Shown here: positions 22,865 through 32,084 of the stretch, in pieces | How positions within the stretch are numbered: the first letter of the stretch is position 1 | Layout of the letters: every line of letters begins with the position of its first letter | DNA from: Clostridia bacterium | GTDB lineage: Bacteria > Bacillota > Clostridia > Peptostreptococcales > Anaerovoracaceae | NCBI GenBank assembly: GCA_910575405.1 | Contig: CAJTER010000030.1 | Span: forward strand, 1-59,422 | Length of the DNA stretch: 59,422 nucleotides | Direction: 5' to 3' | Translations under genes and position numbers: made by a program | The notes under the pieces: model-generated | The model's database searches: none | What the model was told of the DNA's origin: nothing | What the model saw: only the letters and a program-made list of their open reading frames with translations

Positions 22865-25321
22865 ATGATTTTACACGATACTTTTTTTGAAACAGATGCA
22901 ATATGTACTGAAATATTGGAAAAAATTTTTGATAACAGAGTAATCCATATTATAGGTCCAAATGGAAGTGGAAAATCTTTTCTTGGTCAAAAAGTTTTTA
23001 ATAAAATAAATTCATGGGAAGATTGGGCGGTGTATCATGTTTGTGGTACATGTCCAGAAATAGAACCATATGCAACAATATCAAGTATAAAAAAATCACA
23101 TAGTATTTCGGAAATAGGATTTAATATAGGTTCTTTTTTACAATTGGGGATTAATATCTCAATGTCAAACGACAAAAAAGATTTTTCTCCATTTGAATAT
23201 TCTATATTAAATAAGATTTTACAAGTCCCTGAGAGTAATATATTGATTATTGCTGATGATTATCACCTATGGGATTTACACTCTATAAAGCTGTTAAACA
23301 CTTTAATTCTAAAGTCAGAAATCCAATTCGAATTTAAAAAAAATATTCATGTTATTCTAATTACAAATCACTCTGATTTTAAAATGATATCTGATTTAAA
23401 AAATAAGGTATCTTTTATTTCGTATATAATGCATAATCTTGATAATGTTGGAATACAGAATTTTTTATTTGAATTGTATAATGATAAATCCTTTAATCCA
23501 GTATCTGAACAAACATTGTCGTATATACATATGTTAACTGGCGGTAATATGACGCTAATCAAATTGATTTCAGATACATGTCAGGATAAAATTGACAACA
23601 TTAAGCAATACAGCAATGAGCATAAATTAATTAATGATATAGCTAATTCTAGAATAAATGAGTTATATCAAAATTTATCTACAAATTTAATTAATGTAAA
23701 AGAAGTATTGGGAATAGCATCATTATTTGAAAATGGGTTTACAATTAATGACCTTTCTTATGTTTCAGAAAACAAAGAAAGCAATTTAATCAATATATTA
23801 AGTGAAGCCGAAAGAAAAGAGTTTATAAAAAATATACCACCATATGTTTTTGCCTGTATACCAATACAAAATGCTCTTCGCGAGCAATTCAATAACAAAA
23901 AGTATTATTACTATGAAAAAGAGTACTTATTATTGCATGAGAAAAAAACTGGCGACTACTATCAACGTGCTATGTGTTTAGAAAAATTTGCTGATGACAA
24001 ACCAGAAGTTATTTATTTATATATGATGGCGTATTCGCGCTATTCATTAAATTTTGATGATGAAATAATGTGTAAAAAAATTGTACAAAGGATAAATGAC
24101 TACGTTGATCATAATAGCAATTCGAATTCTATTATAGAAGCAAATTATATTTTTACTAAATTTATAGAGATTATTGATAATATAAAACATAATAATTATA
24201 AAACCGCTTATGAAGGTTCTATGAAAATCTTTAATACTACAAGTATTTTGGTTGAATCTGAAATTCAATTATTAAAACTATATTGCTTTGTACTTTTAGA
24301 TAATATAACAAATACAATATATGAATTAGTAGAAGATTTAAGAGATCTTTTGGAAATAATAAAAGATGAATCTGAGTATGAACAATATGCTAGAATTTTA
24401 TTGATACTACTTCCAATTTTAATTGATAAATTAAATGATGTAGAAACATTCAATTTATTAAGAAAAGATTTAAATAAAATTATTATAAAAAATAGCGATA
24501 ATCATTTTCTTTTATATGCGCGAGCAACTTTGTATCGAAAATCAAATTTGTACAAATCAGCAAATACAGCTTACGTAGATTCTGCGCAAGCCTTATCTTA
24601 TTTTCATCAAATGAATTTGGAGGTGGATCTCTATTATACCCTATGTAACCATGCTGGAAATCTAATTTTAAGTAATGATTACAAAAATTCAATTAAAAGC
24701 TCTAACGAGGCGAAAAAATTATTAATCAAAAACCCTAGTTTGGATTCAGGTGAAAAAGTGACTAATAATTTTGCAATTGCAAAGTTGTTAGAAAAAGAGA
24801 ACGAATTCTGCCAAGGATTACTTACTGAAACAGAGCTAAAAAAAGAAATAACCAATTCAATTCAATTACTTGAGCAATGCTTAAATATAAATAATATTAA
24901 TGATACAACATTAGTAATAATGTTAAATATATGTAGCTTATATGCATATGTAGGTCACATTAAAAAATCAGAAGAAAATATTATAAAGCTGAAGTCTTAT
25001 CTTGAATATAATGATGATTATTATTATAAATATTATTTATTAAACATTGAATTAGGAATCGCAATTGTTAAAAAGGATTGGACATCAGCCGAAAGATTAA
25101 TGCTACAATTAGACTTTGTACCAGCAATGTTTCATAAATCTAAGAGACATATAAATAAAAGAGTACAGATCCTCAATGAAATTATAAAGGAAAAAAAATC
25201 TTACACCCAAACACATTATAATTTTGCAATATTAAATAGAGTGAATCGTTTTGCTGACAGCAGTTGGGCATACTTTGCTCGGGGCTTTCTTGTTTCAGAT
25301 TTACAATTTAATTCTCAATAA
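22865..25321 (+). CDS. Large P-loop NTPase with helical-repeat C-terminus (family unknown)
   Basis: An 818-residue protein of very AT-rich coding sequence. Residues ~20-210 are an AAA/STAND-like NTPase: Walker A IHIIGPNGSGKSFLGQ, Walker B NILIIADDYHLWD and a later sensor-like strand NIHVILITNHSD. Residues ~300-810 are predicted all-helical, with pairs such as ANTAYVDSAQALSYFHQMN and CSLYAYVGHIKKSEENIIKL that look like TPR-type repeats. The fold plan (P-loop ATPase plus TPR) matches STAND regulators and some defence NTPases, but there is no recognised effector domain. The start at 22865 has a modest AGGTG; a longer reading from 22781 would cross the hairpin repeat and is less likely. It is convergent with the ATP-grasp gene with two bases between stops. 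Confidence 0.6.
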   Translation: MILHDTFFETDAICTEILEKIFDNRVIHIIGPNGSGKSFLGQKVFNKINSWEDWAVYHVCGTCPEIEPYATISSIKKSHSISEIGFNIGSFLQLGINISMSNDKKDFSPFEYSILNKILQVPESNILIIADDYHLWDLHSIKLLNTLILKSEIQFEFKKNIHVILITNHSDFKMISDLKNKVSFISYIMHNLDNVGIQNFLFELYNDKSFNPVSEQTLSYIHMLTGGNMTLIKLISDTCQDKIDNIKQYSNEHKLINDIANSRINELYQNLSTNLINVKEVLGIASLFENGFTINDLSYVSENKESNLINILSEAERKEFIKNIPPYVFACIPIQNALREQFNNKKYYYYEKEYLLLHEKKTGDYYQRAMCLEKFADDKPEVIYLYMMAYSRYSLNFDDEIMCKKIVQRINDYVDHNSNSNSIIEANYIFTKFIEIIDNIKHNNYKTAYEGSMKIFNTTSILVESEIQLLKLYCFVLLDNITNTIYELVEDLRDLLEIIKDESEYEQYARILLILLPILIDKLNDVETFNLLRKDLNKIIIKNSDNHFLLYARATLYRKSNLYKSANTAYVDSAQALSYFHQMNLEVDLYYTLCNHAGNLILSNDYKNSIKSSNEAKKLLIKNPSLDSGEKVTNNFAIAKLLEKENEFCQGLLTETELKKEITNSIQLLEQCLNINNINDTTLVIMLNICSLYAYVGHIKKSEENIIKLKSYLEYNDDYYYKYYLLNIELGIAIVKKDWTSAERLMLQLDFVPAMFHKSKRHINKRVQILNEIIKEKKSYTQTHYNFAILNRVNRFADSSWAYFARGFLVSDLQFNSQ

Positions 25322-25323
25322 TA

Positions 25324-26394
25324 CTATCGCAAAAACTTACATGAAAGTATTAGCGTAAAGATTGTTGAATAAGGTATATTATATTTCTCAAAGATGTACG
25401 CTATAGAACTATGTTTCGTCGTAAAAGGTGAGGCTGCTATATCTGTTATAAATACATTAAAATTTTTATCTATACGAAAATCTATACGACCATAATTCTC
25501 TATACCGAGTATTTTAGCAGCATTGTAGCAATATTCGCTTATTTTTTCGATTTTCTCTTTTGGCAATAAATCTTGTAGTGGATAAAACGTGTATGTATCA
25601 CTATCAGAGAGTTCTTCCGTTAAAATAATATTGTCTAATAATTTTGTATTATTTATAGCGATTCCAATAGGTTCTAAAATCTGAGGTTCTTTATATCTAA
25701 AAAAAGGAACTTCACATTCATACCCTGAAATAAACCTTTGTATAATTAAAGGATTATTATTATTTTTTGCAAATAACTCTTCTATATAGTAATCAGTTCC
25801 TGCAATATATTGAAAAATATTGCTTTTATCTAAACCAATACTTGAAGACTCAAAAACTGGTTTTGCTATTACTTTTTCTCCAACAGAAGGTTTATCACTT
25901 GCCCAAATTCCTCTACCTAAATATAGCCAACATTTCGGGGTAGGGATATTATTTGTCTCTAATACCTTTGAATAAATATATTTATTTCTGCATAAAGATA
26001 TAGCGAAAGCATTTGATCCGGTATATGGAATATTTAACAAATCACAAAAAGAAGGAATAAGTGCTTTTTTTCCCTCTTTATTACCGTTTCTGGCTAGATT
26101 ATAAACTACAATATTTTGTGGTTTAAGTTCTCCAAATAGGACATCTTTTATAAAAGCTATTTCATTAAAATAGCTTTTAACATAATACCCCTCATCTTTT
26201 AATCCCTCTTCAATTTCCTCAAATTCTTCTTCTTTAAAAAACTCTGTTTCTTTTGCAAATTGAATTTCTAAATCCCCAATATTCTTGGTTAAATTTCTTG
26301 TATTCGTTAGCAGAATAATATCCTTCTCTAATAGTTTAGATTTAATTTTAGATGTTTCTTTTATAATATTTAAAATTTGTTGCTTTGTATTCAT
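25324..26394 (-). CDS. ATP-grasp ligase of the D-Ala-D-Ala ligase type
   Basis: A 356-residue enzyme. The N-terminal domain ends with VYNLARNGNKEG, the place of the HGxxGE motif in Ddl ligases. Next come LLNIPYTGSNAFAISLCRNK and VLETNNIPTPKCW, the typical Ddl phrase (GIPYxGS...DK...L..GIPTP). The ATP-grasp core continues with IAKPVFESSSIGLDKSN and the metal site YGRIDFRID...FITDIAASP. It should join two amino acids or peptides through an acyl phosphate. Differences from true Ddl in the first motif (NGNKEG) and in the Mg-binding NxxP (here DIAASPF) suggest another substrate. No vanH or vanX gene is present. The start follows AAAGGATC. AT content matches the NTPase gene. Confidence 0.75.
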   Translation of the reverse strand: MNTKQQILNIIKETSKIKSKLLEKDIILLTNTRNLTKNIGDLEIQFAKETEFFKEEEFEEIEEGLKDEGYYVKSYFNEIAFIKDVLFGELKPQNIVVYNLARNGNKEGKKALIPSFCDLLNIPYTGSNAFAISLCRNKYIYSKVLETNNIPTPKCWLYLGRGIWASDKPSVGEKVIAKPVFESSSIGLDKSNIFQYIAGTDYYIEELFAKNNNNPLIIQRFISGYECEVPFFRYKEPQILEPIGIAINNTKLLDNIILTEELSDSDTYTFYPLQDLLPKEKIEKISEYCYNAAKILGIENYGRIDFRIDKNFNVFITDIAASPFTTKHSSIAYIFEKYNIPYSTIFTLILSCKFLR

Positions 26395-26423
26395 AATAAG
26401 ATCCTTTATTTTGATACAACTTG

Positions 26424-26442
26424 TAAATAACTTTTTATTATC
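26424..26442 (-). promoter_or_regulatory. 19-base leader box before the ATP-grasp gene
   Basis: On the minus strand this is the same GATAATAAAAAGTTATTTA as at 22829-22847. Further upstream on that strand is a perfect 10-bp hairpin (26478-26504). The order hairpin, G-rich segment, box, gene is the same as before the NTPase. Confidence 0.7.
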
Positions 26443-26477
26443 TTTCAGTTCATCTCTATTATAATCCACCCTCCCAT

Positions 26478-26504
26478 GTTTTGGCAATCAAAACTTGCCA
26501 AAAC
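26478..26504. promoter_or_regulatory. Perfect 10-bp hairpin at the border of the AT-rich cargo
   Basis: GTTTTGGCAA and TTGCCAAAAC pair perfectly around a seven-base loop. It lies about 85 bases upstream of the ATP-grasp start, at the point where base composition changes to the GC-rich conjugation module. It may be a leader structure, an operator or a recombination site. Confidence 0.55.
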
Positions 26505-26592
26505 AGCAGGTAATTTGTCAAAACGGCTCCACCACGTATTATTCCCAGACCCCCATCCCACCATCATATAACCTTACCCCATATACAGCAAA

Positions 26593-26644
26593 AGAAACGG
26601 GCCCCCACCTGCGCAAACCTATACGCAGGCAGGCTGCCCGTTTC
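26593..26644. terminator. Terminator at the end of the conjugation module
   Basis: AGAAACGGGC (26593-26602) and GCCCGTTTCT (26635-26644) form a perfect 10-bp stem with a second CCTGCG/CGCAGG stem inside, flanked by short T-rich ends on both strands. It lies 39 bases beyond the last transfer gene and should stop transcription of that long minus-strand operon, possibly in both directions. Confidence 0.82.
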
Positions 26645-26683
26645 TTTCTACACACGTACCATATAAAAACCATCCATCCGCTC

Positions 26684-28294
26684 TCAGTACCGCGGCACCC
26701 CGTACCCCGTAATCACCGAACTTCCCAGCGCATAGTCCCGCTGTTTACACTGATTTCTGGAATTTCCCTCAATCGTATGAACCCTTCCCTTTGCTACCTT
26801 CATCACAATACCCACATGATCGATTTTCGCATCGCCGTTCCAGTTAAAAAAGATGATGTCTCCGGCCTTCGGTACATAGCTTCGATCCTGCCACTGCCCA
26901 TGCTGCCGAAACCAGGCGGCGCCGTTCATGCAAGCCGCGAATTTGGGAACAATGCCTTTTTTGATATATCCGCACTCGTTGGCACACCAGGAGACAAAGC
27001 AGGCGCACCACTCCACCCGGGAGGAAAAGCCGTACCAGGACCAGTAAGGCTGTCCGCCTACGTTGCCCTCCTGCTGCAGCGCCACTTGTACGATGGCCAT
27101 ATCGCCCATGCCGGAAGGGGTTCTGCCGAAGGTGTAGTAGCGCAGCACATGGGGCACGTAGTCTTTGTCCCCATAGCTGCTCCAGCCCAGCTTCTTTGCC
27201 ATCTGCGCGGAAAACCGGGCGGCATTTTCTGCTGTGTAGTGGCCATCCCGTCTGATTGCCCAGGCAATATAGCTGTTGCCGTAGTTGTACCCCTGCAGGG
27301 CGGTTTTGATGGAATCCATATCCATCGGTGAGGTCACGTTTGCCGCTTTCAGACAGGCGGCCAGGTTCTGAATGCCCACGTTGATGGAATAGTCCGGGTC
27401 CGTAATGCCGCCTGGAGTGCGGGGGTATTTCTGGTTGTATCCGCACTCGGAGGCCTGCATGGGGTCGGAGCCTTTTCCGCCGGATTCCTGCATCATGACC
27501 GCTTTAATGAGCTCCACATATTCAGGAATCCCGTGTTTTTCTGCGTACATACGGATCTCCGGCTCTCTGGCCTGTACCTGGGGACTGACGGAGCTTGCGG
27601 CTGCCGCGTTATCCCCGCCTACGGCATACAGCATTCCGCCAAACAGCAGAATCACGATGAGAACCAGCAGCACCAGCCCGCTGCCGGATGCAGCCAGAGC
27701 AAGCAGCTGCCTTCTTCCCGCCATCAGAAGCCGGGCAGCCCGGGCGGTGTGGGAAGCTTTTGTCCCGCGGGCCATTGGTTTATGCATGGAGGTTTGCCGC
27801 ATCTGCAGGATGCTTTTGCGCCTTGCCCGTAGGAAGTCCATCCGCTGCCTGCTGCTTTGAGCTGGAGACTCGGAAGGTTTTGCAACATCCTTGCTGGTTG
27901 TTCTCAGCGTTCCTCCGGCTACCCGGCGTACTGTTTTCCGCCGAGGGAAAAACGGAGGCCTGCGTTCAGAGTCTGGGGCATGGTCTTCTGCGGAAGGCTC
28001 CATGGATTCCCGCAGCCTCTGCCGCATCCGTATTTGTTTGACCGGAATTTGCTGCAAATGGCGGGCCTGCTCTGCTGGTTTCCTCGCTCCGGCTCTGGCC
28101 AGATGCCCAGCAGCTCCGGCTATCTGCTGCCGGGCATACCCGGCCGGATCCGAATCGCTTTGCTGTTCCTGCGGTTTTTCGGCAGCAACTTTGGTCCGGA
28201 TCCAGGTACGTTTGATATGCCGGGCAGCGTTTTCCGCCTTATTCAAGCATTTGATGTCTTTTACAGGTTCCTTCACCCGAATAGCTTCTCCCAT
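26684..28294 (-). CDS. Bifunctional cell-wall hydrolase of the conjugation machine (lysozyme + CHAP/NlpC)
   Basis: A 536-residue membrane-anchored enzyme like Tn916 Orf14/CwlT and CD1108 proteins. A basic, proline-rich cytoplasmic N-terminus (~200 residues) leads to one span (LVLLVLIVILLFGGMLYAVG). A lysozyme-like domain follows with ELIKAVMMQESGGKGSDPMQ and ALQGYNYGNSYIAW. The C-terminal cysteine peptidase domain has RVEWCACFVSWCANECGY, AGDIIFFNW and KIDHVGIVMKV (Cys and His). It opens peptidoglycan so the transfer channel can be built. It is the last gene of the transfer operon, followed by the terminator at 26644. Confidence 0.9.
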   Translation of the reverse strand: MGEAIRVKEPVKDIKCLNKAENAARHIKRTWIRTKVAAEKPQEQQSDSDPAGYARQQIAGAAGHLARAGARKPAEQARHLQQIPVKQIRMRQRLRESMEPSAEDHAPDSERRPPFFPRRKTVRRVAGGTLRTTSKDVAKPSESPAQSSRQRMDFLRARRKSILQMRQTSMHKPMARGTKASHTARAARLLMAGRRQLLALAASGSGLVLLVLIVILLFGGMLYAVGGDNAAAASSVSPQVQAREPEIRMYAEKHGIPEYVELIKAVMMQESGGKGSDPMQASECGYNQKYPRTPGGITDPDYSINVGIQNLAACLKAANVTSPMDMDSIKTALQGYNYGNSYIAWAIRRDGHYTAENAARFSAQMAKKLGWSSYGDKDYVPHVLRYYTFGRTPSGMGDMAIVQVALQQEGNVGGQPYWSWYGFSSRVEWCACFVSWCANECGYIKKGIVPKFAACMNGAAWFRQHGQWQDRSYVPKAGDIIFFNWNGDAKIDHVGIVMKVAKGRVHTIEGNSRNQCKQRDYALGSSVITGYGVPRY

Positions 28295-28360
28295 GGTGGC
28301 CCCCTTTCCCCTCTCGTTTTGATAAACCGGCAGCAGGCTCAGGGAGTCCGGCTGCTGCCT

Positions 28361-30706
28361 TTACCGGATCCATTTGCGGGTTTCCCCGTCTTCTCCCGGT
28401 TTGGTGGTCATCAGCTGATAGAGCTGCGTGTCCTTTGGAAACCGACTGGTGAAGGGCACCAGGCTGCTGCCGTAGCGAATCAGGCCGCAGCCCGCTTCCA
28501 CGTTGGTCACATAGTGCATCTGCTCGCTGGAAATGTTCAATAGCTCCGCCAGCCGCTCCCGATCCGGCCCGGCTTGATTGAGCATGATGATAAATTCGCT
28601 GTTAGAGAGCATGGAGCGGGCCAGAGCGGAATCCAGCAGATAATCGACATTCTGGGTCAGGGCACTGGGAAAAGCGCCCCGTTTGCGAAACCGCCTCCAG
28701 GCAGAGTTGAAAAACTGGCCCGACAGCTCATTTTCAAAGACCACATGAAATTCATCCAGAAAGATATGGGTTCTCCGCCCCTTCTTCCAGTTCTCCGTCA
28801 CCCGGTTTAACATGGCATCCGTAATGACTAAAAGCCCCATAGTCTTGAGATTGTCCCGCAGATTCATCATGTCGTAGACTACCACCCGGTTTCCCATGTC
28901 CACATTGGTTTCATGGGCAAAGGCATCCAGGCTTCCTTCCGTAAACAGCTCCAGTTCCAGAGCCAGCTCCCTTGCAAGAGGCTCCTCCTGCTCCAGCAGC
29001 TTATCCCGCAGCACACATAAGGTCGGGATTCTTCCGCCCTCCATATAATCCCGGTACACCGCCTCGGTGCAGCGGTCGATGATGGATTTTTCCTTGGCTC
29101 CCACGCCGTGAGGCTTGTTCAGCTGCTCAAAGAGGGAGAGAATGAATTCCGACTTGTCCACCACCGGGTCGCTGTTATCGCCGTACCCTTCCACCATATC
29201 CATGGCATTGATGTGATCCCGGCTTCCGGCAGCCAGACGGATGACCGCTCCTCCCAGCGCCTGTACCAGAGCCGCGTACTCATTTTCCGGATCGCAGATG
29301 AGGATATCGTCTTCAGTTGCCAGAATGAGGAAGATCAGCATCATCTTCACAAAGAAGCTTTTGCCGCTTCCTGGCACGCCCAGCACAAAGGAATTGGGGT
29401 TCAGCAGATTGGATTTATCGCAGAGAAGCAGGTTGTGGGAAATGGCGTTTTCTCCGCAGTAGATGCCGCCGGGATCCTGAATTTCCTGTACCCGGAAAGG
29501 CATGAGCACAGCCAGGCTTTCGGTGGTCAGGGTGCGGAGGGCCTGAATCTTCCGGTGGCCGATGGGAAGTGCCGTATGCAGCCCGTCCAGCTGCTGAAAC
29601 CGGAGCACGGAAAGCTGACACAAATGTTTTCTTGCAATGGTCATCAGGGTATCCGTATCCTCGTCCAGCTGCTCCCGGGTATCCGCCGTATGCACCAGAG
29701 TCAGTACGGCAAACAGCATCCGCTGATCCCGGGTGGTCAGATCCTTTAAAAACTCCTTGGTTTCATTCCTCTGCAGCTCCATATCATAGGGGATCACCGC
29801 ACTGAAATTCTGGTTGGCATTCTGCCGTCTCTGCCAGTTGGTAATATTGGTTTCCACCCCCAGCAGGCGGTTTTCCGCTTCCCGCACCGCTTCATCTGTG
29901 GGGATGGGAATCACATCCATACTCAGCATCAGGTTCCGACTCAGGGCCGTCAGCTCCGAGAGCATGCTGTCCCGGATATAGGAGGCGTAGCTTCTTAAAA
30001 ACAGCACCCGCCCGTACCGAGCCCCCAGCTGCAGACAGTCGCCTTCCAGCGCAAGGCCATCCGGGCAGATGGCATCTTTAAAGCTGCAGCCCTGTCTCAT
30101 AAACTGGGAAAAATCAAAGAAAAACTCCGTTTCCTGACCGCTGCGGTAAAAGTCGTGCAGCAGCCGCAGCTTTTCCTTTCCGTCTACTTCTAAAAGCTTT
30201 GAGCCCAGCCGGGCCAGATGCCCGGAGAACTCTGCGGTCATGCGGGCAAAGTAGCTTCTCGCCTCTTCCACATCCTTTTTAAAGACCGAGACGGTCAGAT
30301 ACTTTTCCTGCATCATACTGCTGGATCCGGTAATGCGCTCCAGCAGCATCCGGTTGTACTCCCTGCGATACTTATCCTGCGCATCGCCCTTCATGGGCAG
30401 GAGTACCTGCTTTTGAAAGGATTCCCGGTTGATTCTGCGGTTGCTGATGGTAATCTTGGTGGTGGCCCCGCTGTCAAAGGCGTTGAGAAGCTCGCTGTAT
30501 TCTAAGAACATGGCTTCCTTATCCTCTCGGCTGGCCACCGCGTAATTGATGTCCAGAAACTGATACGTCTTGGAAAACTTTCCCTTTCCGATCTGAAAGA
30601 TGCCGTCTGCCCAGACCGTCTGAATGGGGATGGCCTGCTGCACGCTTCTGGGTATGGAAAAGGCTTTTTTGTCCTGGCGGACCAGATTGCGTAAGGTTTT
30701 CATCAT
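28361..30706 (-). CDS. virB4: VirB4/TraE-type conjugation ATPase
   Basis: A 781-residue cytoplasmic ATPase of the type IV secretion system. Walker A is LGVPGSGKSFFVK, Walker B HIFLDEFHVVF, and a late QNVDYLL motif is also present. The N-terminal ~380 residues are the usual VirB4 domain that contacts the inner-membrane channel. It powers assembly and DNA transfer. Length and gene position, after PrgI and before the CHAP hydrolase, match the Tn1549/CTn class. The second Met (29 bases from the PrgI stop on the other side) is an equally possible start. Confidence 0.92.
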   Translation of the reverse strand: MMKTLRNLVRQDKKAFSIPRSVQQAIPIQTVWADGIFQIGKGKFSKTYQFLDINYAVASREDKEAMFLEYSELLNAFDSGATTKITISNRRINRESFQKQVLLPMKGDAQDKYRREYNRMLLERITGSSSMMQEKYLTVSVFKKDVEEARSYFARMTAEFSGHLARLGSKLLEVDGKEKLRLLHDFYRSGQETEFFFDFSQFMRQGCSFKDAICPDGLALEGDCLQLGARYGRVLFLRSYASYIRDSMLSELTALSRNLMLSMDVIPIPTDEAVREAENRLLGVETNITNWQRRQNANQNFSAVIPYDMELQRNETKEFLKDLTTRDQRMLFAVLTLVHTADTREQLDEDTDTLMTIARKHLCQLSVLRFQQLDGLHTALPIGHRKIQALRTLTTESLAVLMPFRVQEIQDPGGIYCGENAISHNLLLCDKSNLLNPNSFVLGVPGSGKSFFVKMMLIFLILATEDDILICDPENEYAALVQALGGAVIRLAAGSRDHINAMDMVEGYGDNSDPVVDKSEFILSLFEQLNKPHGVGAKEKSIIDRCTEAVYRDYMEGGRIPTLCVLRDKLLEQEEPLARELALELELFTEGSLDAFAHETNVDMGNRVVVYDMMNLRDNLKTMGLLVITDAMLNRVTENWKKGRRTHIFLDEFHVVFENELSGQFFNSAWRRFRKRGAFPSALTQNVDYLLDSALARSMLSNSEFIIMLNQAGPDRERLAELLNISSEQMHYVTNVEAGCGLIRYGSSLVPFTSRFPKDTQLYQLMTTKPGEDGETRKWIR

Positions 30707-30713
30707 AGCCAGC

Positions 30714-31058
30714 TCACGCTCCTTTCCTCCGGTGCTGCGGAGAAAGAGCGGCCTCGTAAACCGGCTCTGCCCGAAAGGCCAGCTCCTTTGGAATCAGCAG
30801 GGCATCCTTTACCCACACCAAAAAAAGCTGCTCCGCATACATGCCGTGATAGCGGAGAAAGCCCAGGACTGCAAAAGGCGCTGCTCCCAGCATGCAGACC
30901 CAGCTGACCAGCTCCGTTCCCAGCACCTCCTGCAACAGCAGATAGAGGCAGACGGCTGCGCCGCATGCCAGAGCGGAACAAAGAAACTGCCGCAGGGACA
31001 GTCCGAAAAACATGGATTCGGTGTAGTCCCGAATCTCCCGGTTAATTTTCACTTCCAT
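30714..31058 (-). CDS. PrgI-family membrane protein
   Basis: A 114-residue protein beginning MEVKINREIRDYTESMFFGL, the hallmark of PrgI-family proteins of Gram-positive type IV secretion systems. Two membrane spans follow (FLCSALACGAAVCLYLLLQE and SWVCMLGAAPFAVLGFL). It is thought to act as a VirB3-like partner of VirB4, whose gene starts eight bases downstream. The ribosome binding site AAAGGAG precedes the ATG. Confidence 0.88.
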   Translation of the reverse strand: MEVKINREIRDYTESMFFGLSLRQFLCSALACGAAVCLYLLLQEVLGTELVSWVCMLGAAPFAVLGFLRYHGMYAEQLFLVWVKDALLIPKELAFRAEPVYEAALSPQHRRKGA

Positions 31059-31177
31059 AGAAACTCCTTTTCTTTTGTTGCAATCAAAAAGAGCAGCCTT
31101 GTTTCCGCTGCTCTGGTGTTGCGTTCTGTTGATTTAACATCTACATGTGTATGATTTTTTTACACCTCCTGCTTCCG

Positions 31178-32017
31178 TTACAGCCCCATCATCTCCCGAA
31201 TCAGGCGATCCGCCATCTTCACGGCTCCCACCAGAAGCAGCATGTTGAAGATCAGCTCTCCTACATAGATCCAGACCATGGTCACCGCCGAGGTGTCAGA
31301 GGAAACCGGAGGCGGCGCTGTCACGAACAGGGAAAAGACAATGCAGGCCAGCACCATGACGGCTCCTTCCAGGCAGACCGCCGCATAGGATTTAAGAAAG
31401 CTCTTTCCAATGTTCTGGCTGGGCTCTCCGGCAAAGGAGGACAGGGGAATGGGCGCCATGGCCGTATACAGGTAGAGCTTGAAAAAGCGTCCGTACACGG
31501 TCATGATCAGAATAAAGCTCAGTACGGTAATCAGCAGGCTCCCAATCAGGGTGACGGCCCAGAGGGGAATGCTTTCAAAAAAGCCGCAGTCCTTGACCGC
31601 TTTGGTCAGTTCCTCCGGCAGCACAGTTTTGGATGCCCTGCCAAATCCACTGGTGTCCATCATGGTGCGGATGATTCCCTGGGCAATGTGAAAGAGGGCC
31701 ATCATCAGTTCCAGTCCATAGCTGATCACTCCTTTTGCCAGGGCAAAGCGGACAAACAGCTTGAGGGCGTGCTCCGGTTTTTTCACTTCCGTAAAGCTGC
31801 CGCAGGTTTTGACGACACCCACCAGAAAAAAGAGCACCAGCAGCGCGTAGCCGATAGCCTGCAGGGCCCCGTGTATCTGTACGATAGCCGTCCAGATTCC
31901 GCCGCCTTTGAAGGTCTCCGGCGACTGGGTAAGCAGCTGCCAGAGCCCGGCCAGTTTGCTGTTCCAGGTGTCCAGCGCATGCTGCAGGTTCTGAAGAACC
32001 CAGTTATCCGATTCCAA
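31178..32017 (-). CDS. TrbL/VirB6-like channel protein
   Basis: A 279-residue polytopic membrane protein with about six hydrophobic segments (IGYALLVLFFLVGVVKTCGS, LWAVTLIGSLLITVLSFILI, GAVMVLACIVFSLFV). The order Maff2, this gene, PrgI, VirB4 matches the CD0411/TrbL-like channel component of CTn/Tn1549 elements. A short basic N-terminal amphipathic stretch (WVLQNLQHALDTWNSKL) precedes the first span. It probably forms the inner-membrane part of the transfer channel. About 120 bases without a gene separate it from PrgI. Confidence 0.82.
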   Translation of the reverse strand: MESDNWVLQNLQHALDTWNSKLAGLWQLLTQSPETFKGGGIWTAIVQIHGALQAIGYALLVLFFLVGVVKTCGSFTEVKKPEHALKLFVRFALAKGVISYGLELMMALFHIAQGIIRTMMDTSGFGRASKTVLPEELTKAVKDCGFFESIPLWAVTLIGSLLITVLSFILIMTVYGRFFKLYLYTAMAPIPLSSFAGEPSQNIGKSFLKSYAAVCLEGAVMVLACIVFSLFVTAPPPVSSDTSAVTMVWIYVGELIFNMLLLVGAVKMADRLIREMMGL

Positions 32018-32084
32018 TGCTTCCCCCTCCTTTCCTGCCTCGCGGCGTTTTTGTATGCTTCTTCATGCTGCACACCTCCTTTTG

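Noticed and set aside
25324-26394. vanB-type glycopeptide resistance
   Set aside because: Only a ligase-like gene is present, with altered motifs; vanH, vanX, vanY and a vanRS pair are absent from the neighbourhood.
26495-27331. A plus-strand frame of 278 codons opposite the hydrolase gene
   Set aside because: It is the mirror frame of a GC-rich coding gene. It has no ribosome binding site and no recognisable domain, and its residue make-up (Pro/His/Gly-rich) is typical of antisense shadows.
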